Source: a virus. From it: a stretch of DNA of 64,000 nt. Positions 29,358-39,462 of the stretch are shown one piece after another (position 1 is the first letter of the stretch; each line of letters opens with the position of its first letter). A program made the translations under genes and the position numbers. The DNA lies in the IMG/VR virus record IMGVR_UViG_3300042453_002197, positions 1 through 64,000 of that record; one strand, 5' to 3'. The notes beneath the pieces are model-generated. The model worked only from the letters and a program-made list of their open reading frames with translations. It made no database searches and had not been told where the DNA came from.

Positions 29358-29978
29358 TTATCCAGTGATAGATGAGGCTGGATTAAACTGAGTAATGCCT
29401 GGTAATCCTACGCCACCACCAACCGTTTGTAAAGCATTATCATAGCGTAATGTTAGTGAAATAGTTACTAATTCATTACTACCATAATCCATATCTTGAT
29501 AATTGACCTCATTCAAGAAACAACCCTCAAGACGCCATGCTTCTAAGACTGTGGGTTCTGTTACTCCATTCGCGCCATCAAGAATTTCGAGAACAGTTTG
29601 AAACTTATAATCAATAGCACTACTTGCACTTGCTTGTTCAAGAAAGTCATATTGCTTTTGCAATTGCTCACCGACTAATCTGCTTACATTACCACCAGCA
29701 TCATCACGTAATGTTATCGCACTAGTGGCCCATGTAGGGCGACCAGCGAGATAAATTCTGCTATTGTAGATTGGTACCTCGATTGGTTCCATAGTAACAC
29801 TTGGACGAGCAAAAGTAATAATTTGCTTAGTAAGTTCAGTTTTAGGATTACTTACTCCAAAATTTTCAAACAAGGCTCTGAATCTAAACTTAAGTTTAGG
29901 CATCAATAAGCCCTGTGTTGATGCGCTTTGATTACCTCCTAAAGGTACTGTAAATCTTGTTAATGAAGAAACTGCCAT
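29358..29978 (-). CDS. 19: tail tube protein gp19
   Basis: 206 aa. KLKFRFRALFENFG, PIEVPIYNSRIYLAGRPTWA and LEAWRLEGCFLNEVNYQDMDY match tail tube subunits of T4-like phages. Forms the inner tube of the contractile tail. Follows gp18 by one base and precedes a strong terminator, which fits high expression. Confidence 0.93.
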   Translation of the reverse strand: MAVSSLTRFTVPLGGNQSASTQGLLMPKLKFRFRALFENFGVSNPKTELTKQIITFARPSVTMEPIEVPIYNSRIYLAGRPTWATSAITLRDDAGGNVSRLVGEQLQKQYDFLEQASASSAIDYKFQTVLEILDGANGVTEPTVLEAWRLEGCFLNEVNYQDMDYGSNELVTISLTLRYDNALQTVGGGVGLPGITQFNPASSITG

Positions 29979-29979
29979 A

Positions 29980-32900
29980 TTATGCTCCTGCTCCTACTGG
30001 GGCTGCCGATGCTAAATTACCTGATTGAATTTCTCCAGGATTTTTCAATCTAATTGGTATGTAAATAAATTCAACGTCTTTTGTTGGCTGTATTGCTACA
30101 TCAACATACAATTCATTATTAGCTATGCGTTGCGGTGTGTTATTTGTTGTATCGCAAACTGCAAGATAATCTGTAATACCACGTTTTGCTACCAAATCAG
30201 TCAATAAACTGTTAACAACCGCAAGGATTGCATTTCTTGTTATTGGATCATTTGGCTCAAACAAGAAAGGTCTAGCTAAATTGTTAAGCTGTTTACGTAG
30301 ATAATTAACTAATCTAGCAACATTGATTCTATCTAATGCACTTGGGGCTGCGCTTAATGTTTTCTGACCATAAACAACTAAACCACTGCCTGGTAAGAAA
30401 GTTAATGGATTAATATTATTTTCATAGAGAACATCACGTAGACCTTGATTTACACCAATACTAACAAATTGTCCACTATTTTCAGTTATGTAACCTATTG
30501 CATTTAGATTATCAATTAATCCACGTCTGGTTCCAGCTGGTGCTAACCAAGGATAGCCAACGTTATCACTGCGTATAAGTGTTCTCAAAGCAGCATGACT
30601 TGCTGGTACAACTATTGTATTGCCACTTAGATCATTTGTCTGACCTTGAGGATAATAAATTCCAACATAAGGATCAACAGTAACTAGACCATCTTCACCT
30701 GTACTTGTTGCATTATTCTGATTTTGTGCCCAAGCTACTAGTGAAGTGCCATCACCCTGCAATCTTAATGGAGTATCACCGATAATGAATGCGGTGTTTT
30801 CACGTGCGTTGTTTAGCGCAATCATGTTTGGAATTAATTCTGGATATCCAGGACATGTCATTAAGTTGAAGCCATACCCATCTTCACGAATTACTTCACT
30901 GCCGTCGATAGCTGCTTTTAATGCAGCTACAACGATTCCACGTGGAGCTTTACGACCAAAATTAGGAGTTCCAGAATTTAGTTGGAATCCTCCACTTGTT
31001 ACCCACGCGGAAGAATACAGTGGTAATCTAGTAATGTCGGTAGGTGACGAGGGATTATATGCCGCTGCACCAGGATAATTTGCACTTATAAAGTAGTTTG
31101 TTTTATATTCTTTCACATTATAAGCACTTGCTCTGGTGTTGAATAGCAACATTCCACGTGGATACAACAATGGACTAGGTGCATCTAAATCAACATATGA
31201 ACTAGTTAACATACTCTTAATAGTAGGAATTGGATCTAACGCTGGATCAACTCCGCCGTTTGGTGCCCATCGAGCGTCAGCAAACAGAATACCATTCTGA
31301 CTGATAACATCGTTATTGTCAATTGATACCCACTGATCTATAGCATTTACGCTTTGATATCTATAAAGTTTAGGATAGTTTTCCAAATCACTGGTATCTA
31401 ACCACAAATCTCCATAAACTAGATTATCAACTCCATTATCTTGTTTTGTTGGAGCAGTGGTAGAGATTATTACACCATTTGGATTTGTTAAAGATAAATT
31501 ATATCCTCTGATATCTGATGTTAAGGTTTGATAACCTACCCAAGCTGAACCATTATTAATCATGATATCTACTCTATTAGGAGTATTGTAATACCATAAT
31601 GAATCGTTTGTCGGTGCAACAAATGGCTGTGAAATACTAGCAGTGTATGTAACATTTTCTAGTGGCTGCCAATTGGTAGCAATTAGTGCGCTATCACCTA
31701 ATGTAGGTGTTGCATACACATTAGTAGCCGAGGTGTTAATTCCAACATTTGCTAGTGGAGTACCTGCTCCATCCACTAATTGCATGTCTCCACCTAGTGA
31801 ATGAGTTAATGTTACTGCACCTGTACTTGCTAGCCCAGCTGAAACATAAGGAATGTCAGTAGCTGCTATCGCTTGTATAAAGCCAGCAACTGTTCCTGTT
31901 GTTATTGTAACAGTATATGTAGTTGTATTCGCTGAAGTAGGACTTGGTCTAGTAGTAAGTGTAAAGGAAGAACTCACTCCTGGATTTGTAGGTGTAGTAG
32001 TACTGCCGGTAGCCACTGTTTGTCCTGCCGTTTTCTTTCTCCAAAGATAACTAGCAACCGTATTATTACCGTATGAATTGTATTGATTAAACACAGTACC
32101 CTGAGTTACATTTATACCACCACCGGTTGGATCCAAATTATAGGATGCAGCAAAAACATTAGCGTAAGAATTTACAACTAGTTGATTCCATGTTTGGCTG
32201 GAAGAATTAAATTCTTTAACAACCATGTTAACACCACTACCTAATGAACTTACTTTTTGCCAAACGCTGCCAGTTGGCTTGCTTGCAGCTGGACTAGATT
32301 GTCCTTGCCAGGTTGGTACAGTGTTATATGGAGAGAAGGTCGTTGCTGCGGCAGGATATACTCCGGCAGTTATACCTAACGTACTTAATGCAGTGCCTGT
32401 AGCATTAGAAATGTTTACATTACTACCAATCGCACCAATGTTGGCTGAAATAACTAGTTGATTATTAGCTACTCTTGCAAAAATTCCTGTTAGGCCGCCT
32501 GGTCCAACAGCACTGTTTATTAAACCAGCAACGGTAACTACATTTGCCCCAGCATTTAGTGCGATTGTTGTTCCGTTTATGTCTATATTAGCATTAGATA
32601 CTATAACTGGACTTGTAACATTTCCAGTTACTGCAGGAATACTTAATTGCCAACCAGTATTACCAACTAATTGCCATGTATTATTGTATGCCTTGTAGAA
32701 CACAGGATTATTTTCATCGTATGTGTTTACAGCATACTCGCCTATTGATCCTAGATCAACGTTTGGTGTAAACGAATCGCCAGCTAAATTACTAACAGAA
32801 GTTATAACTATTGGAGATTTTAATGTAAACTGATTTGTGCTGTAATTCCACTCATATATACCAAAGTTAGATGATGCTACATCTAACCATAATGAACCAT

Positions 32901-33294
32901 TACTTGGATTTGCCAAGGGTCTGTTTACACTACCGTTTAAAGCTGAAAGATCAACGTTTGCTCGTTGAACGTACATTGTATTGCTTACGTCCAGACTGCT
33001 GTAAGCAGCCATTAATCCATATTCATTTTGTTCATCACCGTTGATTGAAGAGCCACCAGCAGTTGTTTTAAAGATTGGATCTCCAAAAGTCGTTGCTAAA
33101 TCACGCTGACTAGTAATTGTCCATATTTTTTCAGCATTTGCTGCTGTTGTTCCCGCTGCAACTCCTGTGCCACCCGGTGTTGCTTTATTTTGCGCGGTGG
33201 CTAGTAATACATACGCAACAGTTCCTACTGATGTTGGTGAATAATTGCTTTGATCTATTACAGTAACTTGTACGCCTGGGCTGATTAATGCCAT
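29980..33294 (-). CDS. 18: tail sheath protein gp18, enlarged
   Basis: 1104 aa against about 660 in T4. N-terminus SPGVQVTVIDQSNY and C-terminal ARPFLFEPNDPITRNAILAV are typical sheath ends. An inserted region (about 130-700) holds Thr/Ala/Gly-rich stretches and repeated modules of the type SLWLDVASSNFGIYEWN, probably surface-exposed domains. GAGGAA ribosome site; GATAAATA at 33323-33330. Confidence 0.93.
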   Translation of the reverse strand: MALISPGVQVTVIDQSNYSPTSVGTVAYVLLATAQNKATPGGTGVAAGTTAANAEKIWTITSQRDLATTFGDPIFKTTAGGSSINGDEQNEYGLMAAYSSLDVSNTMYVQRANVDLSALNGSVNRPLANPSNGSLWLDVASSNFGIYEWNYSTNQFTLKSPIVITSVSNLAGDSFTPNVDLGSIGEYAVNTYDENNPVFYKAYNNTWQLVGNTGWQLSIPAVTGNVTSPVIVSNANIDINGTTIALNAGANVVTVAGLINSAVGPGGLTGIFARVANNQLVISANIGAIGSNVNISNATGTALSTLGITAGVYPAAATTFSPYNTVPTWQGQSSPAASKPTGSVWQKVSSLGSGVNMVVKEFNSSSQTWNQLVVNSYANVFAASYNLDPTGGGINVTQGTVFNQYNSYGNNTVASYLWRKKTAGQTVATGSTTTPTNPGVSSSFTLTTRPSPTSANTTTYTVTITTGTVAGFIQAIAATDIPYVSAGLASTGAVTLTHSLGGDMQLVDGAGTPLANVGINTSATNVYATPTLGDSALIATNWQPLENVTYTASISQPFVAPTNDSLWYYNTPNRVDIMINNGSAWVGYQTLTSDIRGYNLSLTNPNGVIISTTAPTKQDNGVDNLVYGDLWLDTSDLENYPKLYRYQSVNAIDQWVSIDNNDVISQNGILFADARWAPNGGVDPALDPIPTIKSMLTSSYVDLDAPSPLLYPRGMLLFNTRASAYNVKEYKTNYFISANYPGAAAYNPSSPTDITRLPLYSSAWVTSGGFQLNSGTPNFGRKAPRGIVVAALKAAIDGSEVIREDGYGFNLMTCPGYPELIPNMIALNNARENTAFIIGDTPLRLQGDGTSLVAWAQNQNNATSTGEDGLVTVDPYVGIYYPQGQTNDLSGNTIVVPASHAALRTLIRSDNVGYPWLAPAGTRRGLIDNLNAIGYITENSGQFVSIGVNQGLRDVLYENNINPLTFLPGSGLVVYGQKTLSAAPSALDRINVARLVNYLRKQLNNLARPFLFEPNDPITRNAILAVVNSLLTDLVAKRGITDYLAVCDTTNNTPQRIANNELYVDVAIQPTKDVEFIYIPIRLKNPGEIQSGNLASAAPVGAGA

Positions 33295-33322
33295 GGTTTA
33301 TTCCTCATAAGACTAATAAACT

Positions 33323-33330
33323 TATTTATC
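33323..33330 (-). promoter_or_regulatory. late promoter box GATAAATA upstream of gp18
   Basis: About 28 nt before the ATG, so unlike several other late genes this leader includes a ribosome site. Confidence 0.65.
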
Positions 33331-33377
33331 GTTTATGAGAAATTATAGCGGCTTGACGATCATATCTCCGTTAAAAA

Positions 33378-33395
33378 TAGCATATTATTATGCTA
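33378..33395 (-). terminator. terminator after gp1
   Basis: Minus strand: TAGCATA/TATGCTA 7-bp stem overlapping the gp1 stop codon, followed by TTTTTAA. Confidence 0.65.
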
Positions 33396-33990
33396 GCTCA
33401 TCTATACATTTTAGAAATTCTTCAACAGTGGTATTATTGTCTATAACACTATCGAATTGAATAGACGCCCAACTATACTCGCTGGCATGCACTTGTGGGT
33501 ACAAAATTTTCATTTTTTCTGGACAGATTCTAGCAATGCTACACCATTTTGGATCATCACCTCTCGCAACTCTGAATATTTTAGCTCCTAAATTTCGTAG
33601 CATGGCTGCTTCATTAGGAAATCTACAATCACTTATGACGACATTACAATTTAAATCTAGTATCTTTTTTTCTAAACTATAAATCCAAATAGCATCATTG
33701 AAATGATTTCTAAATAAATCTGTTGCGATATACTGCATTGCCATTCTTGGAGTAAAGTTGGCAATTTGCAATTTTTCAGACCAATAACGATCAACGGTTT
33801 CTCGCCATTCTCTGCCTTCTGATGTATTACCCTCTAATAAATTTCTATCCCAATGAAAGATTACCGATAAACAATCTTTTACCGATGCAGCGAAGCTTAA
33901 ACCTACATAATTATGATTATTAATCAGATGATCGGCAGCAGTACCTTTGCCACTACCGATAAGTCCAGCAAAACCTATTATTTTACGCAT
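33388..33990 (-). CDS. 1: deoxynucleoside monophosphate kinase gp1
   Basis: 200 aa from ATG 33990. P-loop FAGLIGSGKGTAADHL at the N-terminus and VVISDCRFPNEA later match T4 gp1-type dNMP kinases, which phosphorylate dNMPs for phage DNA synthesis. ATG overlaps the gp13 stop by one base. The catalytic lid is RVARGDDPKWCSIARI. Confidence 0.88.
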   Translation of the reverse strand: MRKIIGFAGLIGSGKGTAADHLINNHNYVGLSFAASVKDCLSVIFHWDRNLLEGNTSEGREWRETVDRYWSEKLQIANFTPRMAMQYIATDLFRNHFNDAIWIYSLEKKILDLNCNVVISDCRFPNEAAMLRNLGAKIFRVARGDDPKWCSIARICPEKMKILYPQVHASEYSWASIQFDSVIDNNTTVEEFLKCIDELA

Positions 33991-35147
33991 TAACCTATCA
34001 CCCATGTCAATGGTTGTGAGCCATCAACATAGTTCTTTAACTCCTCTTCTAGTTTTTCCATTTCTGCTTGCGATTCTTGCATCAATGCTGCACCATTAAG
34101 TTGTCCACCACCCTGTGGTCCAGCAATGCTGGAATGTTTACCACGTGCCTGACCCAAAATACTTTTTACGAAAGCCAAGGCATACTCTTGTAACCAAGGA
34201 TAAACCTGTGGATCACTCAATAATACACTATCAGGCTTATGATTGTAAATCCATAACAATACACTTTCACTACTGGCAATGCCATCTACCTCTGGGCTCC
34301 ATATTTTAGTAGAACTTAAATTGAAGCCAGTAACACTAGTAGCACCTAAACTCTGATTGGCAGTTATAGTAATAATTGTTCCTGTGCTATCGACAGAATT
34401 AACAATGTATTGGCCACTATAACCTGACACTGGACAATTTTCTATGTACAAACTGTTATTTGCCGCTATAGTTATAGGATTATTCAATCTAATTGTTATA
34501 ACAGAATTTGTTGTTGTTCCTGCACTAGTCAAACTATTAATCGAGAAATATGTATGTCCATAGTCTGGCATCTTACGAACTAATGTAAGTTTTTTGGTGA
34601 CACGATTGAATACGAAATTCATGTAGCCACCAAACATAGTCATAGCTAGTTCTTGATACTGGGTGAACAGTTCATAATTCAACAAGCCACCAACTCTACC
34701 AGCAACCAACATATAGGTATTGAGATATCCACTAGCGAATGGTTCAAACTGACTGGCTGTGGTACCTGTTGTGCTGCCTATACCTCTTCTGAATATCTGT
34801 CTGACATCCATGATGTAGTTAGGCAATATATATTCTTGAACTTCTGGCAATAAGTCCAAAAATGCATAACTTTCCTCTACCGCGTTGGCTGCTTTTTGAC
34901 GGTACTTGATCAGAGCTTGTTTAATTGCCAAATCATAATGTTCTTTGTCTAATTCAACGTCAACAATCTGATCCGCTAAACGCAGTCGCATGTAATCAAC
35001 CATCTCATTGCGTAGTTGATTTAACGTTTGAATATTACCTGCCGCGTCAATAGCACTAGACTGACTGATAGGCCCAGGCCCACCAAGATTCTGTGTTCTT
35101 AGTGATAAATCATTTTGTAAATTTGGTTGTATGGTTACTGTGGTCAT
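33990..35147 (-). CDS. 13: neck protein gp13
   Basis: 385 aa. LDLLPEVQEYILPNYIMDVR, AGYLNTYMLVAGRVGGLLNY and MFGGYMNFVFN match gp13 neck proteins. A Thr/Ile-rich insert (about 205-290) may be an added beta domain. With gp14 it closes the head-tail connector. Separated from the gene upstream by a hairpin terminator whose loop contains a late promoter box. Confidence 0.88.
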   Translation of the reverse strand: MTTVTIQPNLQNDLSLRTQNLGGPGPISQSSAIDAAGNIQTLNQLRNEMVDYMRLRLADQIVDVELDKEHYDLAIKQALIKYRQKAANAVEESYAFLDLLPEVQEYILPNYIMDVRQIFRRGIGSTTGTTASQFEPFASGYLNTYMLVAGRVGGLLNYELFTQYQELAMTMFGGYMNFVFNRVTKKLTLVRKMPDYGHTYFSINSLTSAGTTTNSVITIRLNNPITIAANNSLYIENCPVSGYSGQYIVNSVDSTGTIITITANQSLGATSVTGFNLSSTKIWSPEVDGIASSESVLLWIYNHKPDSVLLSDPQVYPWLQEYALAFVKSILGQARGKHSSIAGPQGGGQLNGAALMQESQAEMEKLEEELKNYVDGSQPLTWVIG

Positions 35148-35150
35148 AAA

Positions 35151-35187
35151 AAAATCCCGATAACAATATTTATGTCATCGGGATTTT
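35151..35187 (-). terminator. terminator hairpin with a late promoter box in its loop
   Basis: AAAATCCCGAT/ATCGGGATTTT stem, loop contains CATAAATA (minus, 35167-35174). On minus the stem is followed by seven T. Ends the transcript of the gene at 35192-36361 and can start that of gp13. Confidence 0.85.
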
Positions 35188-35191
35188 AATA

Positions 35192-36361
35192 TCAAGATAC
35201 CTTTAGCAGAAGAATATCAGCGTTAATTCTTCCATTCATCCTACTTTCAACTGCTTTGATTTCTGTCAGAAATTTTCGCAATTGGACTTTGCCAGCTTTG
35301 GCAAATTCTTTAAGCTTTTCTTCAGGCTTACGAATCGTTTTGTTTACACTCTTAGATTCATCGAAGTTTTCGATTGAACTTCCCTTGATACTCAGAGTTT
35401 TAAACTCTTGTGCCACATATTTGCCAAGTTTTCTAGTTTTTGAGTTATAAACCCACAATTCCGTAGCGCCGATAATATCGGTAGGATTAATACTGACGAT
35501 CTTTAGTTCCTTGTTTTCCGCAGCATACTTCAACTTAGAAATAAGCTTCATTTTGCTTGGAACTTTTTTGGTCCTTGCTTTCTTTGTAGCCTGTTTTACA
35601 CCACGATACTGTCCAATCGCGGCAAGAAGATTGTCAATCCAGACAATAATCCTCTTAAAATCCGTTGCTTTGTAATGCTTATATGCTTCTGTCAATTGAG
35701 CATCTTGCTTAGATTGTGCTGCAATCAGTTCATCACGCTTTCGCTCAAAAACACGTTCATACTTGGTAAGTTGTGCTTGAGGCACATTTCTTGCCACAAA
35801 AAAATCGTGCGGCTTAAATTCTGCCTTAACGTTTTGCACCACGTTATCAAACTGACCTTCAAGGTCGCCGATATTTTCTGAAGTTTTTTCAGCCAGGCGA
35901 TCCTGAATAGAAACTTTAACTACTGGCTCCTGTACTTGTTCTTCGTCTGACTCGTTGGAATCATCCCGATGCTTTGTAAGCAAAGTTTTCACTGTAGAAC
36001 TAAGAAATTCTACATGACGTTCTTTCAGAGGCATGCCAACATTGTGTGCCATAATAAGACTACACGCGGTCATTGGCACATGCTTGTCAGAAATCTTGTC
36101 AAAAGACTTACTTTCCTCCTTCGAGAAGGCACCACACTTCTTAACCCAGTCGTTAAGATGCTTTCGACTAGATTTAACGGTGTAGTAATAATTGTAGTAA
36201 TAGAAGGATCTACGGAGATGAGAATCAAACTTGTCATCTTCCCAGTTGATAGCATCACTGGTCCACTGGGGTTCAGAACCCGTGTACTTTTCGTCAAAAA
36301 ATGCAGGATTTTTTGACTTAGGAGTCTTGGATTTTACTTTAATACCAGCAACAACTGCCAT
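35192..36361 (-). CDS. conserved hypothetical, Lys-rich
   Basis: 389 aa. N-terminus AVVAGIKVKSKTPKSKNP; a SFYYYNYYYTVKSSRKHLNDWVK segment; later helical and Lys/Glu-rich parts (KQATKKARTKKVPSKMKLI). I recall this protein in marine T4-like phages as hypothetical. Unlike its neighbours it is preceded by a sigma70-type promoter (36392-36420), indicating early or middle expression; it then may act on DNA or host functions. Confidence 0.75.
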   Translation of the reverse strand: MAVVAGIKVKSKTPKSKNPAFFDEKYTGSEPQWTSDAINWEDDKFDSHLRRSFYYYNYYYTVKSSRKHLNDWVKKCGAFSKEESKSFDKISDKHVPMTACSLIMAHNVGMPLKERHVEFLSSTVKTLLTKHRDDSNESDEEQVQEPVVKVSIQDRLAEKTSENIGDLEGQFDNVVQNVKAEFKPHDFFVARNVPQAQLTKYERVFERKRDELIAAQSKQDAQLTEAYKHYKATDFKRIIVWIDNLLAAIGQYRGVKQATKKARTKKVPSKMKLISKLKYAAENKELKIVSINPTDIIGATELWVYNSKTRKLGKYVAQEFKTLSIKGSSIENFDESKSVNKTIRKPEEKLKEFAKAGKVQLRKFLTEIKAVESRMNGRINADILLLKVS

Positions 36362-36391
36362 GGATTAACCTTTCCTAACGAAGAAGTACAT

Positions 36392-36420
36392 ATCTTAACG
36401 CATGTCATAATTTTTGTCAA
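36392..36420 (-). promoter_or_regulatory. sigma70-type promoter
   Basis: TTGACA (36415-36420), 17 bp, TAAGAT (36392-36397) on minus. Confidence 0.75.
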
Positions 36421-36429
36421 CACATTTTT

Positions 36430-36437
36430 CATAAATA
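36430..36437 (+). promoter_or_regulatory. late promoter box CATAAATA
   Basis: On plus, 23 nt upstream of the GTG start of gp14; an AAGGAT site lies between. Confidence 0.65.
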
Positions 36438-36460
36438 CAACAGACTCAAGGATACAAATC

Positions 36461-37843
36461 GTGCCACGTTTATCACTTTGGAAAAATGGACAACATACCA
36501 ACGACTACAATTTTTTTGATAAAGTAATATCAGAACAATTTACGATAGGTGGTACTGGTGTTCTACTACACAAATATTTAGGTCCAATAAATCAATCTAA
36601 TACTTATACCACAACTACCACAGTCAGTAGTGGAAATACATTATTTTTAAGTAATGTAGCTTCATTAGAAGTCGGTCAAACAGTAAATGGCGCAGGTATT
36701 AATGCAAATACAGTAATATTCAGTACAAACGTATCAGCAAATTCTATTACATTAACATCCAACGTCACAAGCACCGTATCTTCTGGCCAATCTTTAAATA
36801 TCTTTTGGAAAGACGCTAGTAAACCAAACTATTTAAATCAAAGTGCAACGAACATTCAAGATTTATTATTCCTAGAAAACAGAGACAGAAAATATGATAC
36901 TAGTGTTTATACATTAAGGGGCATTTACACTGTTACCGACAATGATTTTAATTTAAGTCAGTTTGGCATTTTTATGAGTGCCGACACAATATACATGACT
37001 TTTCATTTAACAGATACAGTTGCCTATCTTGGCAGAAAAATAATGGCCGGTGATGTTATTGAACTACAACATAAAAAAGATTTTTATCCGCTGGATAATA
37101 GTATTCCAAACATATTAAAACGCTATTATGTCGTAGAAGAAGTAACATTTGCTGCTGAGGGATTCAGCCAAACTTGGTGGCCTCATCTATCGCGTGTCAA
37201 ACTAAACCCATTAGTAGATAGTCAAGAATATAAAGACATATTAAATCAAATATCAAATCAAAAACTTAACGGAAATTCTACGCCGTTTAGCAATTATCTA
37301 AGCACGTTAGACAAATTCCTAGAAATAAACGATGCTATTATCGAACAGGCAGAAATAGATGTAGTAAAAAGTGGTACGAATGTTGATGAGCTATACGTTC
37401 TGCCATTGAACCCTGATGGTTCACCAGGTGATCCAACAGGAATACAGGCAAATAATATGAATCTAAGAGTAAATTCAACTAGAAACTTCGCAGCGGTTGC
37501 CGCAACCACACCCGATACAAATATACCAGCATACTTGGGCGGTGATGGTGCTGCACCGAATGGCTGGCCGGTTGGTGTTGGTACATCGTTCCCTACAAAC
37601 CCAGAAATAGGAGACTATTTTTTAAGAACAGACTATGTACCTAATCGACTGTTTAGATATGATGGCACTAGATGGACAAAAATCGAGGATAGTGTACGTA
37701 CAAATCTCACACCTGGTCCAAATAATAAAACACAACGTAGTATATTCGTAAATAACACTGATACTTACGTTGATGACAGTGGACAAACATTACCATCGAG
37801 ACAAAGCCTAAGCAAAGCTTTAACACCTAAGGCAGACAGTTAA
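36461..37843 (+). CDS. 14: neck protein gp14
   Basis: 460 aa, starts at GTG after AAGGAT. RLSLWKNGQHTNDYNFFDK, EQFTIGGTGVLLHKYLGP, IQDLLFLENRDRKYD and DNDFNLSQFGIF are typical gp14. It is longer than T4 gp14 (256 aa): a Thr/Ser/Asn-rich insert near residues 45-120 and a C-terminal extension ending in IGDYFLRTDYVPNRLFRYDG, a module also seen in neighbouring tail proteins. Confidence 0.9.
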   Translation: MPRLSLWKNGQHTNDYNFFDKVISEQFTIGGTGVLLHKYLGPINQSNTYTTTTTVSSGNTLFLSNVASLEVGQTVNGAGINANTVIFSTNVSANSITLTSNVTSTVSSGQSLNIFWKDASKPNYLNQSATNIQDLLFLENRDRKYDTSVYTLRGIYTVTDNDFNLSQFGIFMSADTIYMTFHLTDTVAYLGRKIMAGDVIELQHKKDFYPLDNSIPNILKRYYVVEEVTFAAEGFSQTWWPHLSRVKLNPLVDSQEYKDILNQISNQKLNGNSTPFSNYLSTLDKFLEINDAIIEQAEIDVVKSGTNVDELYVLPLNPDGSPGDPTGIQANNMNLRVNSTRNFAAVAATTPDTNIPAYLGGDGAAPNGWPVGVGTSFPTNPEIGDYFLRTDYVPNRLFRYDGTRWTKIEDSVRTNLTPGPNNKTQRSIFVNNTDTYVDDSGQTLPSRQSLSKALTPKADS

Positions 37844-37845
37844 TC

Positions 37846-39462
37846 ATGCAATTACAGCAATTTTTTTATGACCAACAAATACGCCGCTATATCATTCAAT
37901 TTATAAGAATGATAAGCAATTTTCAGGTACAGTTTGGCAAGGACAGAAATGGTATTATTGCACTTCAACGTGTACCCGTCATATATGGAGATAGTAGTAG
38001 ACAAGTAGCCAGTGTTATCCAACAAAACAGCGAAAGTACATTAAATTCTACTCCTTGTATGGCAGTTTATATAAGCGATCTTTCATATGACCGTGAAAGA
38101 GTGCAGAACCCAACCTATGTTGGCAAATTAAATGTACGTGAAAGATACTTCAATCCAGCGACCGGTAATTATTCAACAACTCAAGGTGATGTGTTAACAG
38201 TAGAAAGATTAATGCCTGTGCCATATAAACTAACATTAAAATTAGATATATGGACTAGCAATACTGAACAAAAATTACAAATTATAGAACAAATCAGTAC
38301 GCTATTTAATCCAGCTTTAGAAATTCAATCTACTGATAACTATATTGATTGGACCAGTATTACCTACGTTTTATTAACACAAACTAATTGGAGTTCAAGA
38401 ACAATACCAGTCGGTACTGGCATAGATATTGACATAGCAACCCTTACGTTCGAATTACCAATTTTCATTAGTGCTCCAGCATTAGTAAAAAAGCTAGGCG
38501 TTATACAAAAAATTATCGCAAATGTTTTTGATGCTAACGGTAATTTAGATGACGCTATTTACAATGATGCAAATCTACTAAGCAAACAATATATTACTCC
38601 ATTACAGTATGGTGTAATACTACTTGATAATCAACTTAGATTAGTTGCAAGTAATCAATCAGTTGATGACAAATTTGGTACTCAAATAGTGAAAGAATTG
38701 GCAGGGAATATATCGGCAAATACTACCGTATACTTGACTGATGCAGATGGTATTAAACCGTCAATGATTGTGAGTAATTTAAGTATAACGAGTATAACAT
38801 CCAATACAATTCAACCTGTATCGAATTGTGCTGTTATTTCAGTAAGTGGTGACACTGTAATTACCAGTAACGTCATCACTGGTAATATAGGTGATAAGAT
38901 AGTATTTACCGATTTTACTAGAAAAAATGGCGCTGACGAACCTTGGCGTAATATTGTAAACATTTATGGCAATTTAGTTAATGGATCAAGTACTGTTAAA
39001 TTGGAACTGGAAGATGAAACTTTAATTGTTGGGACAGTCGCATACAGTCCGATAGATGATACCGTATTATTATGGTCGCCTGATATTGATTCTTTACCCA
39101 CAAACACGCTACCACCAATAAATGCAATTATAGATCCTGTGGCTAGTCGTCCCAATTATTCACTTCAGGATCTTGCAGTAGGCACACGTTATCTTTTAGT
39201 TAATGATTATGTACTTGATTCGAATGTAGTACCGTACTATAATTGGACAGGTATAGACGATACACCATTAGAGGCATATAAAAATGACATTATAGAATTT
39301 ACAGGCCAACACTGGGCAGTTGTTTTTGATAGTAGAAATGAAATTGTGGCACAGTATGTAACAAATTTAACAACTGGTATACAGTACAAATGGGATGCTA
39401 CTAAATGGACTAAGAGTTATGAGGGATATTATCCAGCAGGAAAATGGCAATTAATAATATAA
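37846..39462 (+). CDS. tail terminator / sheath stabiliser (gp15/gp3 family)
   Basis: 538 aa. N-terminal half with FFYDQQIRRYIIQFIRMISN, RVPVIYGDSSRQVA, PYKLTLKLDIWTSN and ATLTFELPIFISAPALVKKL fits the gp15/gp3 family that caps tube and sheath. The C-terminal half holds beta-rich modules (GTRYLLVNDYV, HWAVVFDSRN, YKWDATKWTKSYEG). I cannot decide between gp3 and gp15 from sequence alone. Confidence 0.8.
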   Translation: MQLQQFFYDQQIRRYIIQFIRMISNFQVQFGKDRNGIIALQRVPVIYGDSSRQVASVIQQNSESTLNSTPCMAVYISDLSYDRERVQNPTYVGKLNVRERYFNPATGNYSTTQGDVLTVERLMPVPYKLTLKLDIWTSNTEQKLQIIEQISTLFNPALEIQSTDNYIDWTSITYVLLTQTNWSSRTIPVGTGIDIDIATLTFELPIFISAPALVKKLGVIQKIIANVFDANGNLDDAIYNDANLLSKQYITPLQYGVILLDNQLRLVASNQSVDDKFGTQIVKELAGNISANTTVYLTDADGIKPSMIVSNLSITSITSNTIQPVSNCAVISVSGDTVITSNVITGNIGDKIVFTDFTRKNGADEPWRNIVNIYGNLVNGSSTVKLELEDETLIVGTVAYSPIDDTVLLWSPDIDSLPTNTLPPINAIIDPVASRPNYSLQDLAVGTRYLLVNDYVLDSNVVPYYNWTGIDDTPLEAYKNDIIEFTGQHWAVVFDSRNEIVAQYVTNLTTGIQYKWDATKWTKSYEGYYPAGKWQLII

